Assembly: GCF_000195575.1 (NCBI RefSeq)
Contig: NC_015391.1
Location: forward strand, 2,406,363 to 2,470,362
Direction: 5' to 3'
Source of the DNA: Carnobacterium sp. 17-4
Lineage (GTDB): Bacteria > Bacillota > Bacilli > Lactobacillales > Carnobacteriaceae
DNA length: 64,000 nucleotides
Shown: positions 53,587-62,041 of the stretch, one piece after another
How positions within the stretch are numbered: the stretch's first letter is position 1
How the letters are laid out: each line of letters opens with the position of its first letter
The notes under the pieces: generated by a model
Told to the model about the DNA's origin: nothing
Seen by the model: only the letters and a program-made list of their open reading frames with translations
Database searches by the model: none
Made by a program: the position numbers and the translations under genes

Positions 53587-54969
53587 TTATTTAGCTCCGA
53601 AATCTTTCATCAGCTCTACCATATGAGCAATATTTTGGTAAAAATCATTCAATCGTACGTTTTCATTTGGCGCATGCGCTCCTGAATTGGCCCATCCGGC
53701 ACCTACCCCTGCAATTGGTACCTGCAAATACTTTTCAAACAATTCACTTGGACCCGTTCCAGCCATGCTCGGAGAGACTACTACTGGATTTTCTTCGCCA
53801 TATATTTTTTTGGCTGAGTTGACCACGACTTCGATAAAAGGATCTTCTACAGAAGTACGCTGTGCTCCTTCTGCAGCAACCATCGTCAGAGAAATATCCT
53901 GATAGCCATTATCATCCAAATGTTGGCGAATGCAGTCACGGATATGTTCTGGATCTTGGCCAGGTACTAATCTACAATCCACTTTTGCTTTACCTGTTTT
54001 CGGAAGCACAGTCTTTACACCAGTACCGGTATATCCACTGGTAAATCCACAGACTGTCATAGTCGGATAGAAAGCTAGTGCTTCTGTAGGCGTCACATCG
54101 GTTCCATCCGTGATGAAATCTTCCGTTAAGCCATATTGTTCTTTCACTTCTTCTGCTTTAAATGGCTGACTAGCAGCCGACTCCGTATCCTTCTCTGACA
54201 ACGGTTGAACACCGTCATAGAAACCTTTCACCTTAATTTCATTTTGCTTGTTCTTCATAGAATCCAAAGCGTGAATCAAGCGCCATGCTGGATTGTCAAC
54301 GATGGCAGCCATGGATGAATGGATATCGATCGTTGCCGTTGTCACTTCAAGGTCAAAATAAGCAATTCCTTTCATCCCTGCACTAACAACATAGTTCTCA
54401 TATTTGTCTTTCGAACCGGCTTCCCAAATACAGGCGTCTGCTTTGAAAAGTCCTGCATATTTCTCAATATACGGTCCCAAATTTGGGCTACCGATCTCTT
54501 CTTCTCCTTCCAATAAAAATTTCACATTACAAGGGAGACCGCCCGACTCTTTCAGAATGGATAACGCATTTAATCGGGCCATAAAGTTCGCTTTATTATC
54601 GGAAACACCACGGGCATATAATGTATCGTCTTGCACAGTAGGTTCGAACGGTTCTGTATGCCATTCATCCAAAGGATCTGATGGTTGTACATCGTAATGG
54701 TTGTAGAATAATAATGTCCGATTACTATTTCCGGCCGGCGAAGCGGGGAAGTATCCGTAAATGACCGGATGCCCTCCCATATCGTCCAATACCTTAACCT
54801 CACCACCCGTTTGTTCAATTAGTCCTTTAACATAGGCTACGGTTTCTGGTATCTGTCTGTGTTCGGTAGAAACTGACTCTATTCTTAGGTAATCGTAAAA
54901 TTCCTCCTGGCGATTCTCAGCCATTTTTTTAGCTTGTTCTATTGTTGTTGCGCTCTGCACTACTGTCAT
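53587..54969 (-). CDS. M20 family metallopeptidase (dipeptidase-like)
   Basis: A 460-aa di-zinc peptidase of the CPG2/carnosinase type. Metal-binding motifs are LLFYNHYDVQPSDP, LYARGVSDNKANFMARL and LLEGEEEIGSPN, and the late GAGWANSGAHAPNEN holds the last His. A lid domain sits between ~200 and 330. There is no signal peptide, so it works inside the cell. Its gene lies between oppA and oppD, which suggests it cuts the peptides that the transporter brings in. Confidence 0.9.
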   Translation of the reverse strand: MTVVQSATTIEQAKKMAENRQEEFYDYLRIESVSTEHRQIPETVAYVKGLIEQTGGEVKVLDDMGGHPVIYGYFPASPAGNSNRTLLFYNHYDVQPSDPLDEWHTEPFEPTVQDDTLYARGVSDNKANFMARLNALSILKESGGLPCNVKFLLEGEEEIGSPNLGPYIEKYAGLFKADACIWEAGSKDKYENYVVSAGMKGIAYFDLEVTTATIDIHSSMAAIVDNPAWRLIHALDSMKNKQNEIKVKGFYDGVQPLSEKDTESAASQPFKAEEVKEQYGLTEDFITDGTDVTPTEALAFYPTMTVCGFTSGYTGTGVKTVLPKTGKAKVDCRLVPGQDPEHIRDCIRQHLDDNGYQDISLTMVAAEGAQRTSVEDPFIEVVVNSAKKIYGEENPVVVSPSMAGTGPSELFEKYLQVPIAGVGAGWANSGAHAPNENVRLNDFYQNIAHMVELMKDFGAK

Positions 54970-54997
54970 TTTTCATTCTCCTCTCAGTTTATGAAGC

Positions 54998-56608
54998 TTA
55001 TTCCAAAGTCCAATCTTGTAGATTGTATAGAGATCCGGCCCAGTACTCATTGATCCCGCCGTTTAAGGAATCATTCTTGATTACGATGTCATTTTGGGAA
55101 TAAAGTGGCAACATCGGTGCTTGCTCTTGCATCAATTCTTGGAATTCATTATAGATTGCTATTCGTTTAGTGCTGTCCGTTTCTGATTTTCCTTGTTCCA
55201 GTAAAGCATCGATCTCTGGACTTTTAAGTTGTGTATAATTTGAACTCCCCGCTGAACCAAAGTAGCTCGTCAGATCTGGGTCGACCGGAACAGAAATACC
55301 ACCTAAATAGAGGTCATAATCCCCTAATTTGGCTTTCTCCAGTGTAGTTGGGAAATCATAAGTTACTTGTTCAACTGTGAATCCAACTGCCTCCAAGTCT
55401 TGCTCAATCAGATTAGCCGATTGCTCACGGACTTTATTTCCAGTCGGTACCATCAATTCAATTGGATCTGCCATGTCGTAATCAGACTTGGCAATATAGT
55501 CTTTAGCTATTTCAGGATCATAGGCAAGAGGCTCTAACTCTTCATTCATATAAGGGCTGGCAGAAGTATACGGTCCATTTGTGACTTCAGCATTGCCTTG
55601 CAGCAAATTATCCACGATAGTATCGCGGTTAACCGCATGAGACATGGCCAGTCGGATATTTTCGTCGAATCGTTCAGTATTGTAGTACATAAACTGATTG
55701 GTCCATGCAGGTTGAACAGTTACATCTAACCCTTCGACATTTTGTACCATTTCGATATCAGAGATGGATATTTCACCGATTCCACCACTCGCATTCATTG
55801 TTACGCCACCCGTTTGCAGCTCGGTTGCCAAGTTTGTCGCAGACATCACTCGGATAAAGACGGCTGGGATCTCAGGTTCGCCTCGGTAATATGTATCATT
55901 CGCCGCAAGCTCCAGATAAGAATCTTGCACATAGTCTATAAATTTATAAGGACCACTTGTGACGGTAGGCTTGTTAAAGGCATCGGATCCTGCCAGTTCA
56001 CCGATAGCGATGCTTTCAACTACATGTTTTGGTTGGACAAAGATATTCGTACCAATCATTTCTTTCACATAATTGGGATCCATCGGACTTTTGGTCTTGA
56101 AGGTGACCGTCTTATCATCAACAGCTACTAGGTTTGGAATTTCTGTACCACTTTCAAGCTTCCCCGATTCATCCACTCCTTCTAGTGACGTTAGGTATAA
56201 TCCTGTCGTTTCAACTTCTGGATTAGCAAATAAATTCATTGTGAAGACCACATCGTCCGCTGTAATGGATGTGCCATCTGTCCATACAGCATCTTGATTT
56301 AATTTGATTGTGTAATTTTGGTTGTCCGTTGTCTCAAAGGAATCTGCTAGCTTGGCTTGAAATCCCAGTGGACTAGTCATTTCTAGCAATGTGTCAAAAT
56401 ACAAACGCTGCACCCATCTGGTGGATACACCTGCCGCATTGAGAGGGCTGATATTGCCCATCGGATTGGTTACTCCCACGTATAGTGTATCTTTAGAACT
56501 ACTCGCAGCTGATTTAGTCGTCTCAGCATCCGTATCGCTACAAGCAGCTAGAGTCACCAGACTCGCAACTGCCAAAAAGCTGATTAGTTTTTTACCATAT
56601 TTTTTCAT
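54998..56608 (-). CDS. oppA: Peptide-binding lipoprotein, OppA/DppA family (SBP_bac_5)
   Basis: A 536-aa extracellular solute-binding lipoprotein. The signal ends in the lipobox LAAC with lipid-modified Cys23. The family 5 segment is visible as VWTDGTSITADDVVFTMNLF near residue 110. The frame has a first ATG two codons upstream (56614), but GGAGG is spaced for the ATG at 56608. It binds peptides and gives them to OppBC. A stable excess over the other subunits would be usual, but I see no internal terminator. Confidence 0.92.
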   Translation of the reverse strand: MKKYGKKLISFLAVASLVTLAACSDTDAETTKSAASSSKDTLYVGVTNPMGNISPLNAAGVSTRWVQRLYFDTLLEMTSPLGFQAKLADSFETTDNQNYTIKLNQDAVWTDGTSITADDVVFTMNLFANPEVETTGLYLTSLEGVDESGKLESGTEIPNLVAVDDKTVTFKTKSPMDPNYVKEMIGTNIFVQPKHVVESIAIGELAGSDAFNKPTVTSGPYKFIDYVQDSYLELAANDTYYRGEPEIPAVFIRVMSATNLATELQTGGVTMNASGGIGEISISDIEMVQNVEGLDVTVQPAWTNQFMYYNTERFDENIRLAMSHAVNRDTIVDNLLQGNAEVTNGPYTSASPYMNEELEPLAYDPEIAKDYIAKSDYDMADPIELMVPTGNKVREQSANLIEQDLEAVGFTVEQVTYDFPTTLEKAKLGDYDLYLGGISVPVDPDLTSYFGSAGSSNYTQLKSPEIDALLEQGKSETDSTKRIAIYNEFQELMQEQAPMLPLYSQNDIVIKNDSLNGGINEYWAGSLYNLQDWTLE

Positions 56609-56626
56609 ATCCATTCCTCCAAAATG

Positions 56627-57556
56627 CTAATTTGTCGTACCGTCAAAAGCGTCTCGCAATCCGTCACCAATAAAGTTGATTGAAAGAACCGCCAATAATA
56701 TCATGACACCTGCTGGAATCCATAACCAAGGCTGACTGGATAGGACCGTCAATGATTGAGCTTGCGATAAAATGTTTCCCCAACTTGATGTAGGAGGTTG
56801 GATACCCATTCCTAGAAAGCTGAGTGAAGATTCAGTCAATATAGCGCTGGCTACACCGAAAGTTGCATTTACAAATATGCTGGATAACACATTTGGTAAA
56901 ATTTCTTTAAAAAGGATGTACGGAGTGGAATAACCTATTGAAATCGCCGCCTGGATATACTCACTATTCTTGATTGAGAGGACATTCCCACGGACGATGC
57001 GGCAAATCCCTGTCCAGTTCAAGCAGCCCATTACTAAAGTAATCGTCCATACACCTGGACCGAGAATGCTGACCAAAACTAAGATGACCATAAACGATGG
57101 GAAAGATTGGAAAACTTCAGTAGTCCGCATGATGAGGCTGTCAATCCAACCTCCAAAATAGCCGGCGATCAGCCCTAATGTGGTTCCAATCGTGACATAA
57201 ATTGCGACCGAACAAATCCCTACAAACAAGGAGATCCGCGAGCCATAAATCAGCCGACTAAAAACGTCCCGGCCAACTTCATCCGTTCCCAACCAGTAAA
57301 TCGCGCTTGGTTCAGCTTCAAAATCCGACGTAATCAGCGTCGGATCGATCTTAGCAATAAGAGGAGCAAATACTGCTATTAGAATCATTACTAGAAAGAC
57401 AACCGAACCAATGACTGCAGGCTTGTGTTTCAAGAAACGTCTGAAAATAATCTTGCTATCGCTTTCTCTCTGGCTGTTTTCCAAAAACTGCTTTTCTTCT
57501 CGGAAGGGTTCGCCATTCTGATAGACGAGTTTAAAATCTGTACTTGTTGAAGCCAT
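56627..57556 (-). CDS. oppC: Oligopeptide ABC transporter permease, OppC-like
   Basis: A 309-aa inner-membrane permease with six helices and an N-terminal OppC_N segment (FLKHKPAVIGSVVFLVMILIAVFAP). The coupling motif EYIQAAISIGYSTPYILFKEILPN is the EAA loop. WLGTDEVGRDVFSRLIYGSRISL is also diagnostic. It pairs with OppB, whose gene is 15 bases upstream. Confidence 0.94.
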   Translation of the reverse strand: MASTSTDFKLVYQNGEPFREEKQFLENSQRESDSKIIFRRFLKHKPAVIGSVVFLVMILIAVFAPLIAKIDPTLITSDFEAEPSAIYWLGTDEVGRDVFSRLIYGSRISLFVGICSVAIYVTIGTTLGLIAGYFGGWIDSLIMRTTEVFQSFPSFMVILVLVSILGPGVWTITLVMGCLNWTGICRIVRGNVLSIKNSEYIQAAISIGYSTPYILFKEILPNVLSSIFVNATFGVASAILTESSLSFLGMGIQPPTSSWGNILSQAQSLTVLSSQPWLWIPAGVMILLAVLSINFIGDGLRDAFDGTTN

Positions 57557-57570
57557 CTTATTCCTCCTCT

Positions 57571-58527
57571 TTAATTTTCACTGAACTGGATGCGTGGGTC
57601 CGCTGTTGCGTAGAAGATATCTGTCAATATATTGGCTATTAATACGACAATCGCCGATAGAAGCGTAATAGCCATTAATACGTTATAGTCCCTAGACTGA
57701 ATGGAGGAAATGGTCAATGCACCCAAACCTGGCCATTGAAAAATCTGTTCTGTCACAATGGCACCGCCAATCAATAGGGGAATGTCTGTACCAATAATCG
57801 TGATGATGGGTATTAATGCATTTCTTACACCGTGCTTGAAAATGATTTGGCCCGGCTTCAGACCTTTTGCCCTCGCTGTGCGCAAATAATTCTCACCGAA
57901 AACATCAATCATACTAGAACGGACATACCGGATCATGTTTGCCGAGATAGTAGTAGCAATCACTGAAACCGGTAGTATTAAATGCCGGATACGTTCTACA
58001 AATCCACCGTCAGAGCCAAGCACTTGCATGCCCCCAGTCGGAAACCATTTTAGTTTAACCGCAAATATGTAGATGAAGAAGAGTCCTAAAAAGAAATTAG
58101 GAATCGAAACACCTAGGAAAGACGTTCCCGTAATAAAATAGTCGACCCAAGATTTTTGGTTCACCGCACTATAGATTCCCAAAGGTATGGCGATAAGATA
58201 AGCTACTATCAATGAGATGCCCATCAATAAAAGTGTCGGTCCGACTCTTTCTACGAGCATAGTCGCTACCGGTTGTCTAGTGGCGAATGAAATACCTAAA
58301 TCTCCATGGAGTAGATCATTCAGCCAATAGACGTACCGAACGAGTAACGGTTTATTTAAACCAAGATTTTCACGCGTTTGGTTGATTTGGTCTTCTGTAG
58401 CATCCGCGCTGACGTATAAAGTAGCTGGATCTCCCGGTGCTAGATTAATGATCAGAAAAGAAAGAAAAGTAATGCAAAAGAGAACGATGATTCCAATCAT
58501 TAAACGTTTTATTAGAAATTTTTTCAT
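57571..58527 (-). CDS. oppB: Oligopeptide ABC transporter permease, OppB-like
   Basis: A 318-aa inner-membrane permease with six helices. The N-terminus MKKFLIKRLMIGIIVLFCITFLS and NLAPGDPA are typical of OppB/DppB. The EAA loop reads YLRTARAKGLKPGQIIFKHGVRNALIP. It is the first structural gene after the leader peptide and attenuator, with GGGGGTG before the ATG. Confidence 0.94.
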   Translation of the reverse strand: MKKFLIKRLMIGIIVLFCITFLSFLIINLAPGDPATLYVSADATEDQINQTRENLGLNKPLLVRYVYWLNDLLHGDLGISFATRQPVATMLVERVGPTLLLMGISLIVAYLIAIPLGIYSAVNQKSWVDYFITGTSFLGVSIPNFFLGLFFIYIFAVKLKWFPTGGMQVLGSDGGFVERIRHLILPVSVIATTISANMIRYVRSSMIDVFGENYLRTARAKGLKPGQIIFKHGVRNALIPIITIIGTDIPLLIGGAIVTEQIFQWPGLGALTISSIQSRDYNVLMAITLLSAIVVLIANILTDIFYATADPRIQFSEN

Positions 58528-58617
58528 GCTGACACCCCCGTGGCTAAATTTTAATTACACGATTCCTTATGCATCTTGATCTAATCAACCCTTTCTATGA
58601 CAAAGCCATTTCAGAAA

Positions 58618-58706
58618 ATAAAAAGAGCCCCTCGCTATGAGGGGCTCCATATGTTAAGCCCCCGTGGTACGTAAACGAGGACTTAACTAATTTAATAGTC
58701 AAATCC
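58618..58706 (-). promoter_or_regulatory. Four-segment attenuator with terminator before oppB
   Basis: On the minus strand four segments can pair in alternatives. Segment 1 GGATTTGACT (58706-58697) pairs with segment 2 AGTTAAGTCC (58688-58679). Segment 2 also pairs with segment 3 GGGGGCTTAAC (58663-58653). Segment 3 (GGGGCT) also pairs with segment 4 AGCCCC. Segment 4 otherwise forms the terminator GAGCCCCTC/GAGGGGCTC (58647-58625) followed by a T run. Segment 1 begins at the leader peptide's stop codon. A ribosome reaching the stop frees segment 2 to take segment 3, giving termination. A ribosome stalled upstream leaves 1:2 and then 3:4, giving read-through. Confidence 0.85.
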
Positions 58707-58783
58707 TAGGGCTTAATTAATAAAATAATTGCAGCTTGAGTGTTGCTCTGATTATGTTCGGTATACAATTTTTGATTCATCAT
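58706..58783 (-). CDS. Leader peptide of the opp operon (Ile/Leu-rich control codons)
   Basis: A 25-codon reading frame with two start codons in a row (ATG ATG), eight bases after AAGGAG, ending TAG. The peptide's last part reads QAAIILLIKP, with the run Ile-Ile-Leu-Leu-Ile coded by ATT ATT TTA TTA ATT just before the attenuator. Leader peptides of this type control branched-chain amino acid operons by ribosome stalling. Here the controlled genes are a peptide transporter and two peptidases. The peptide itself is expected to have no other function. Confidence 0.82.
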   Translation of the reverse strand: MMNQKLYTEHNQSNTQAAIILLIKP

Positions 58784-58821
58784 GAGTAACACTCCTTGTC
58801 TTTTTAATTTAACGTGTCATC

Positions 58822-58850
58822 ATCTTACTGAAAAGAAATGAGATAGTCAA
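58822..58850 (-). promoter_or_regulatory. Sigma-A promoter of the opp operon
   Basis: On the minus strand TTGACT (58850-58845) and TAAGAT (58827-58822) are exactly 17 bases apart. The predicted start lies ~30 bases before the leader peptide. The stretch 58861-59020 upstream holds nothing I can identify. Confidence 0.75.
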
Positions 58851-59023
58851 ACACAAACCTTAATCTAATTATCATAATACTAGCCAAGTTTTAATAGTTA
58901 GCGGATTCATTTGCTGTTCTGTAGCTATTTTGTATAAATAATTTTTTAAAGAAATTTATCATTCATCCATCTGGATAAAATACCGATTAAAACTACAAGT
59001 TATACCAATCTATACTGAGAAAC

Positions 59024-59057
59024 ATAAAAACAAGCACTTACTCAGTGCTAGTTTTTA
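59024..59057. terminator. Orphan hairpin with T runs
   Basis: AAAAACaAGCACT pairs with AGTGCTaGTTTTT around a five-base loop. No gene ends here on either strand, so it may be left over from a deleted gene. Confidence 0.55.
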
Positions 59058-59163
59058 TGGGCTATTCGTCAATATGTTAGGTATTAATTTCGTTGGTGCA
59101 TGTTTGCTTGAAGTCCTTCTTGTTCTAAGAAATAACTAAGGGGTTACGCTTTCGCTTTGTTTC

Positions 59164-59191
59164 TTGACAACGTATCAGCTGAAAATAAAAT
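59164..59191 (+). promoter_or_regulatory. Promoter of the YdeI-family gene
   Basis: Perfect TTGACA (59164-59169) and TAAAAT (59186-59191) are 16 bases apart. The predicted start point (~59198) lies after the longer upstream open frame begins, which supports the ATG at 59262 as the true start. Confidence 0.65.
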
Positions 59192-59261
59192 GAGTGAACA
59201 AAAAAATATTTACGTTATAATCACTATACATACTGACCTAGAAAGGATCTACTCAAAAATG

Positions 59262-59828
59262 GAAATCGAAAATGAGCTTACTATTACGAACAGACAAGAC
59301 TTAAGGAATTGGCTTGAGATACACTCGTCTACAGAAAACTTTTGTTGGGTAGTCATCAATAAGACTGAAACCTCAGAAGTTGTTCAGTATCTAGACATCG
59401 TTGAAGAAGCTTTATGTTTTGGTTGGATTGATGGCATCAAGAAAAAAATCTCTGAGACTGAATCAGCTCAAAGACTTTCTCCAAGAAGAAAAAGAAGCAG
59501 TTGGACGGAGTTAAATAAAGAACGGGTCAGAAGATTAAAGAAATTGAGTTTAATGACAGAAGATGGCTTGAAAGTTCTTCCAGATATGCGTCCTGAATCA
59601 TTCATAATCGATCAGGAGATCGAAACTCGTTTAAAAGAGGATGACCAAGTTTATCAGAATTTCCTTAGCTTCCCTGAACTCTATAGAAGAATCAGAATAG
59701 ACAATATACAAAGCTATAAAAGTGACCAAGACCTTTTTAATAGACGATTAACTAAATTTATTGAAAATACCAGAGCAAACAAACTTTACGGTCAGTGGAA
59801 TGACAATAGTCGCTTGCTCAATTATTGA
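59262..59828 (+). CDS. YdeI/OmpD-associated (OmdA) family protein
   Basis: A 188-aa soluble protein. The family core is clear: WLEIHSS...CWVVINK, then EEALCFGWIDGIKKKI, RLSPRRKRSSWTELNKERV and MTEDGLKVLPDM. Proteins of this type are called bacteriocin-protection or OmpD-associated, but their function is not settled. The open frame runs back to 59157, yet the promoter and AAAGGA favour ATG 59262. The leader and first codons also occur as a diverged copy at 29551-29592. Confidence 0.8.
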   Translation, partial: EIENELTITNRQDLRNWLEIHSSTENFCWVVINKTETSEVVQYLDIVEEALCFGWIDGIKKKISETESAQRLSPRRKRSSWTELNKERVRRLKKLSLMTEDGLKVLPDMRPESFIIDQEIETRLKEDDQVYQNFLSFPELYRRIRIDNIQSYKSDQDLFNRRLTKFIENTRANKLYGQWNDNSRLLNY

Positions 59829-59842
59829 CGCATGGAAAAAAT

Positions 59843-59896
59843 AATTGGCTTTTTCTACCTAATTAAATCGTAATACTTTGATTGAAAAAGCCAATT
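59843..59896. terminator. Inverted repeat between the YdeI-family and esterase genes
   Basis: A perfect 13-bp repeat AATTGGCTTTTTC/GAAAAAGCCAATT with a 28-base loop. On the minus strand it is followed by ATTTTTT, so it likely ends the esterase gene, and it lies just after the plus-strand gene as well. Confidence 0.65.
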
Positions 59897-59991
59897 GGTA
59901 TGCTGTAACGGATATCAACAAACTTATACAATGGTATGACCAAGATTACCTTGAAAAACTTCTTCTTTAACACCCGAAGAAGCTATAATAT

Positions 59992-61035
59992 TTACTTTAA
60001 TGTCGAGTAGTCACAACCATTAACCGAGGTAGATAATGGTATATGTGTACCTATAAACTCAACAGTCTTTTGATAAGATTGCTTGGCTTCATCTGTCGAA
60101 AAATTAAATTGGTATTCATGAGGGATTTGTTTGGTATTCTCAGTATGGAATAGACTTTGAACCGGAATTTTTAGTTCTATTAATCTTTCTACTAAAGTAA
60201 TTCCTTGTTCTGAGAAGGTAAAGGCATTGCCATCTGTAACATAGGTAGGTGGAAAGTCTTTTGTAAGATAGCTTGCTACACTGGCTTCCTGCAGTTCTTT
60301 ACTATTATGCCATTTTTTTGTCCCAATCAAGGACCATGCTACTGTCCGGATAAAAAAATTCATAAAGCGATTGTCAAACGTTTGGTTTATTTGCTGCTTT
60401 AAATCTACTGGACCACAATAAGATAAAGACCCTTTCAAGTTCTCTTTAGGAATAACTTGTTCAACACTCATTTGTCGAGCATAGTCGTTATTTGTTTGAA
60501 GAGCTGCATATTGTAATGCAATCTGTGCACCAGCACTATCGCCGCCCAAAAACACTTGCGTCATATCTAGCATTTTATAAGCTTGCGTGTTGTTTTGTAT
60601 ATGGCATACCATTTCATTCAATTGAAGTAATTGGTTAGGATATTTTGAATCTGGTGCTAATCCATAATTTATTGAAACTATAGCAATAGCAGTATCTGCG
60701 ACCAAACGTGTAGCAAATTCTCGGACATCAATCTTATCCCCACCTACATATCCACCACCATGAACCCAAAATAAAACAGGTAACAGCGCTTCAGTTTTAT
60801 TGGGAAAATAAAAGTCGTATGTATTATTTTTAAAAACAGACTCATAAGTAAGGTCCAATTCAACGGTCACTTTCTCTTTAGCCAAGTTATATGCAGCTGG
60901 TTCCGTGATTGTTTCAGGACGATCAAATAATTTATTGAACAGTTTAGCTCCTGGTTTAGGCGATATTTGAAGTGTCATAACCACATCTAACGCAAAATCT
61001 GTCAAGCTTTTAACTATCAATTTGCCTGGTTTCAT
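59992..61035 (-). CDS. Alpha/beta hydrolase, HSL-type esterase/lipase
   Basis: A 347-aa hydrolase. The oxyanion-hole motif of the hormone-sensitive lipase group is VLFWVHGGGYVGGDK. The nucleophile Ser167 is in FLGGDSAGAQIA. The likely catalytic Asp is in TYVTDGNAFTF and the His in IPHEYQF. There is no signal peptide, although hydrophobic segments occur in the first 30 residues. The substrate is a short-chain ester by family; context gives no more. GAGGTTAAAT precedes the ATG. Confidence 0.85.
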   Translation of the reverse strand: MKPGKLIVKSLTDFALDVVMTLQISPKPGAKLFNKLFDRPETITEPAAYNLAKEKVTVELDLTYESVFKNNTYDFYFPNKTEALLPVLFWVHGGGYVGGDKIDVREFATRLVADTAIAIVSINYGLAPDSKYPNQLLQLNEMVCHIQNNTQAYKMLDMTQVFLGGDSAGAQIALQYAALQTNNDYARQMSVEQVIPKENLKGSLSYCGPVDLKQQINQTFDNRFMNFFIRTVAWSLIGTKKWHNSKELQEASVASYLTKDFPPTYVTDGNAFTFSEQGITLVERLIELKIPVQSLFHTENTKQIPHEYQFNFSTDEAKQSYQKTVEFIGTHIPLSTSVNGCDYSTLK

Positions 61036-61219
61036 TTTTAATTTAACCTCCTCATTATTTTGAACATTTCTTAATATAGCGTATCATAAAATCTATATTT
61101 CTCACACTATCATAAACTATTTATAATGATTAAATTTAGCAGTAAATCATTATATTATTTGAAACAAAATGATCAAATTAAAAGTTATTAGAGTACCGTG
61201 CAAGAATATTTGCAAAAAT

Positions 61220-61265
61220 AAAAGCATACCAACTTTTCTTAAAGAAAAGTTGGTATGCTTTTTTT
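61220..61265. terminator. Bidirectional terminator after the zinc-ribbon gene
   Basis: AAGCATACCAACTTTTC and its exact complement enclose a five-base loop, with T runs on both strands. Confidence 0.92.
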
Positions 61266-61274
61266 CGTTATTGT

Positions 61275-61484
61275 TTAGAATGCCTCTTTTAGCGGTTGGC
61301 AAACTTCACACTTGCGTTGATTTTTATTTTTAAATTTTGTAAAGGATTTTTCAAATTTATTGCCACATGCGCACTCAAATTGTAGCTTCTGAGAAAAACC
61401 GCGGTATTCTGTCGTTAGCAATTTGCTATCTGAATTTTTTTCAACAAATTCTTTAATTGAATCGATCGTCCATTGTTTATTCAT
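61275..61484 (-). CDS. Small zinc-ribbon-like protein
   Basis: A 69-aa protein with four cysteines arranged CAC near residue 44 and CEVC near residue 62. This forms a zinc knuckle of the kind found in repeat modules of some phage and restriction-associated proteins (CxCGNKFEKSFTKFKNKNQRKCEVC pattern). The N-terminal WTIDSIKEFVEKN...KLLTTEY is a typical cap for that module. The open frame extends 29 codons upstream, but GGAGGTG fits the ATG at 61484. It may bind DNA; the function is unknown. A palindrome overlaps its -10 box. Confidence 0.65.
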   Translation of the reverse strand: MNKQWTIDSIKEFVEKNSDSKLLTTEYRGFSQKLQFECACGNKFEKSFTKFKNKNQRKCEVCQPLKEAF

Positions 61485-61560
61485 TTTCTTACACCTCCAT
61501 AGTTTAGCGATAAGCGGAGGCTTTCTTGGCATCCGTTTTAAGTAAAGTCGACATTTTCTT

Positions 61561-61588
61561 AAGCCACTCATTATAGCATGAGTGGCTT
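61561..61588 (-). promoter_or_regulatory. Palindrome over the -10 box of the zinc-ribbon gene
   Basis: AAGCCACTCAT and ATGAGTGGCTT form a perfect 11-bp inverted repeat. The spacer carries TATAAT on the minus strand with an extended TGC before it. No T run follows, so an operator is more likely than a terminator. Confidence 0.5.
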
Positions 61589-61929
61589 CTGATATCTAGC
61601 AGTTGCTATAAGCTGAACGACCCTTGTAATTTAGTGTATTATTTTTCTATATTAAAATTTCCTATTTGTGATTAATTGTTCAAACTTACTTAATATAAAG
61701 TAAATAAAAGCTAGTTGAATCCAATTTTTTTTAAATATTATTTCTATTTACGAAAATCATTCATCTAATTTTTGATGCTTGGATTTTTTTGGTTCTATTA
61801 CCACATTCAAATCTATACATTAATATTTAGACTTTCAATTCTTTTTTTGAAAAAGTTATTAAACCAACACTTAAAACAATTAACTTACATTAATTTAAAA
61901 TTAATTGTGAACATTTGAGCTTTAACTAA

Positions 61930-61968
61930 TAAAAACGCTTGCTTTTACATTAATAATATAGTTATAAT
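61930..61968 (+). promoter_or_regulatory. Promoter with overlapping cre-like site before the SDR gene
   Basis: TTGCTT (61940-61945) and TATAAT (61963-61968) are 17 bases apart. TAAAAACGCTTGCT (61930-61943) matches 12 of 14 cre positions and overlaps the -35 box. The rest of the ~550-base gap between 61485 and 62041 is AT-rich DNA in which I see no gene. Confidence 0.55.
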
Positions 61969-62041
61969 GCGTATGTAGTTTCCTATTAAGAAATACCAAT
62001 TTCCTATATGGAAATCACATAAAATGAAAGAGGTGGTAAGC

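Noticed and set aside
59870-59970. Short open frame after the YdeI-family gene, reading LIEKANWYAVTDINKLIQWYD to TAA.
   Set aside because: There is no ribosome site and part of it is the terminator arm. It may be a gene remnant but I recognise no family.
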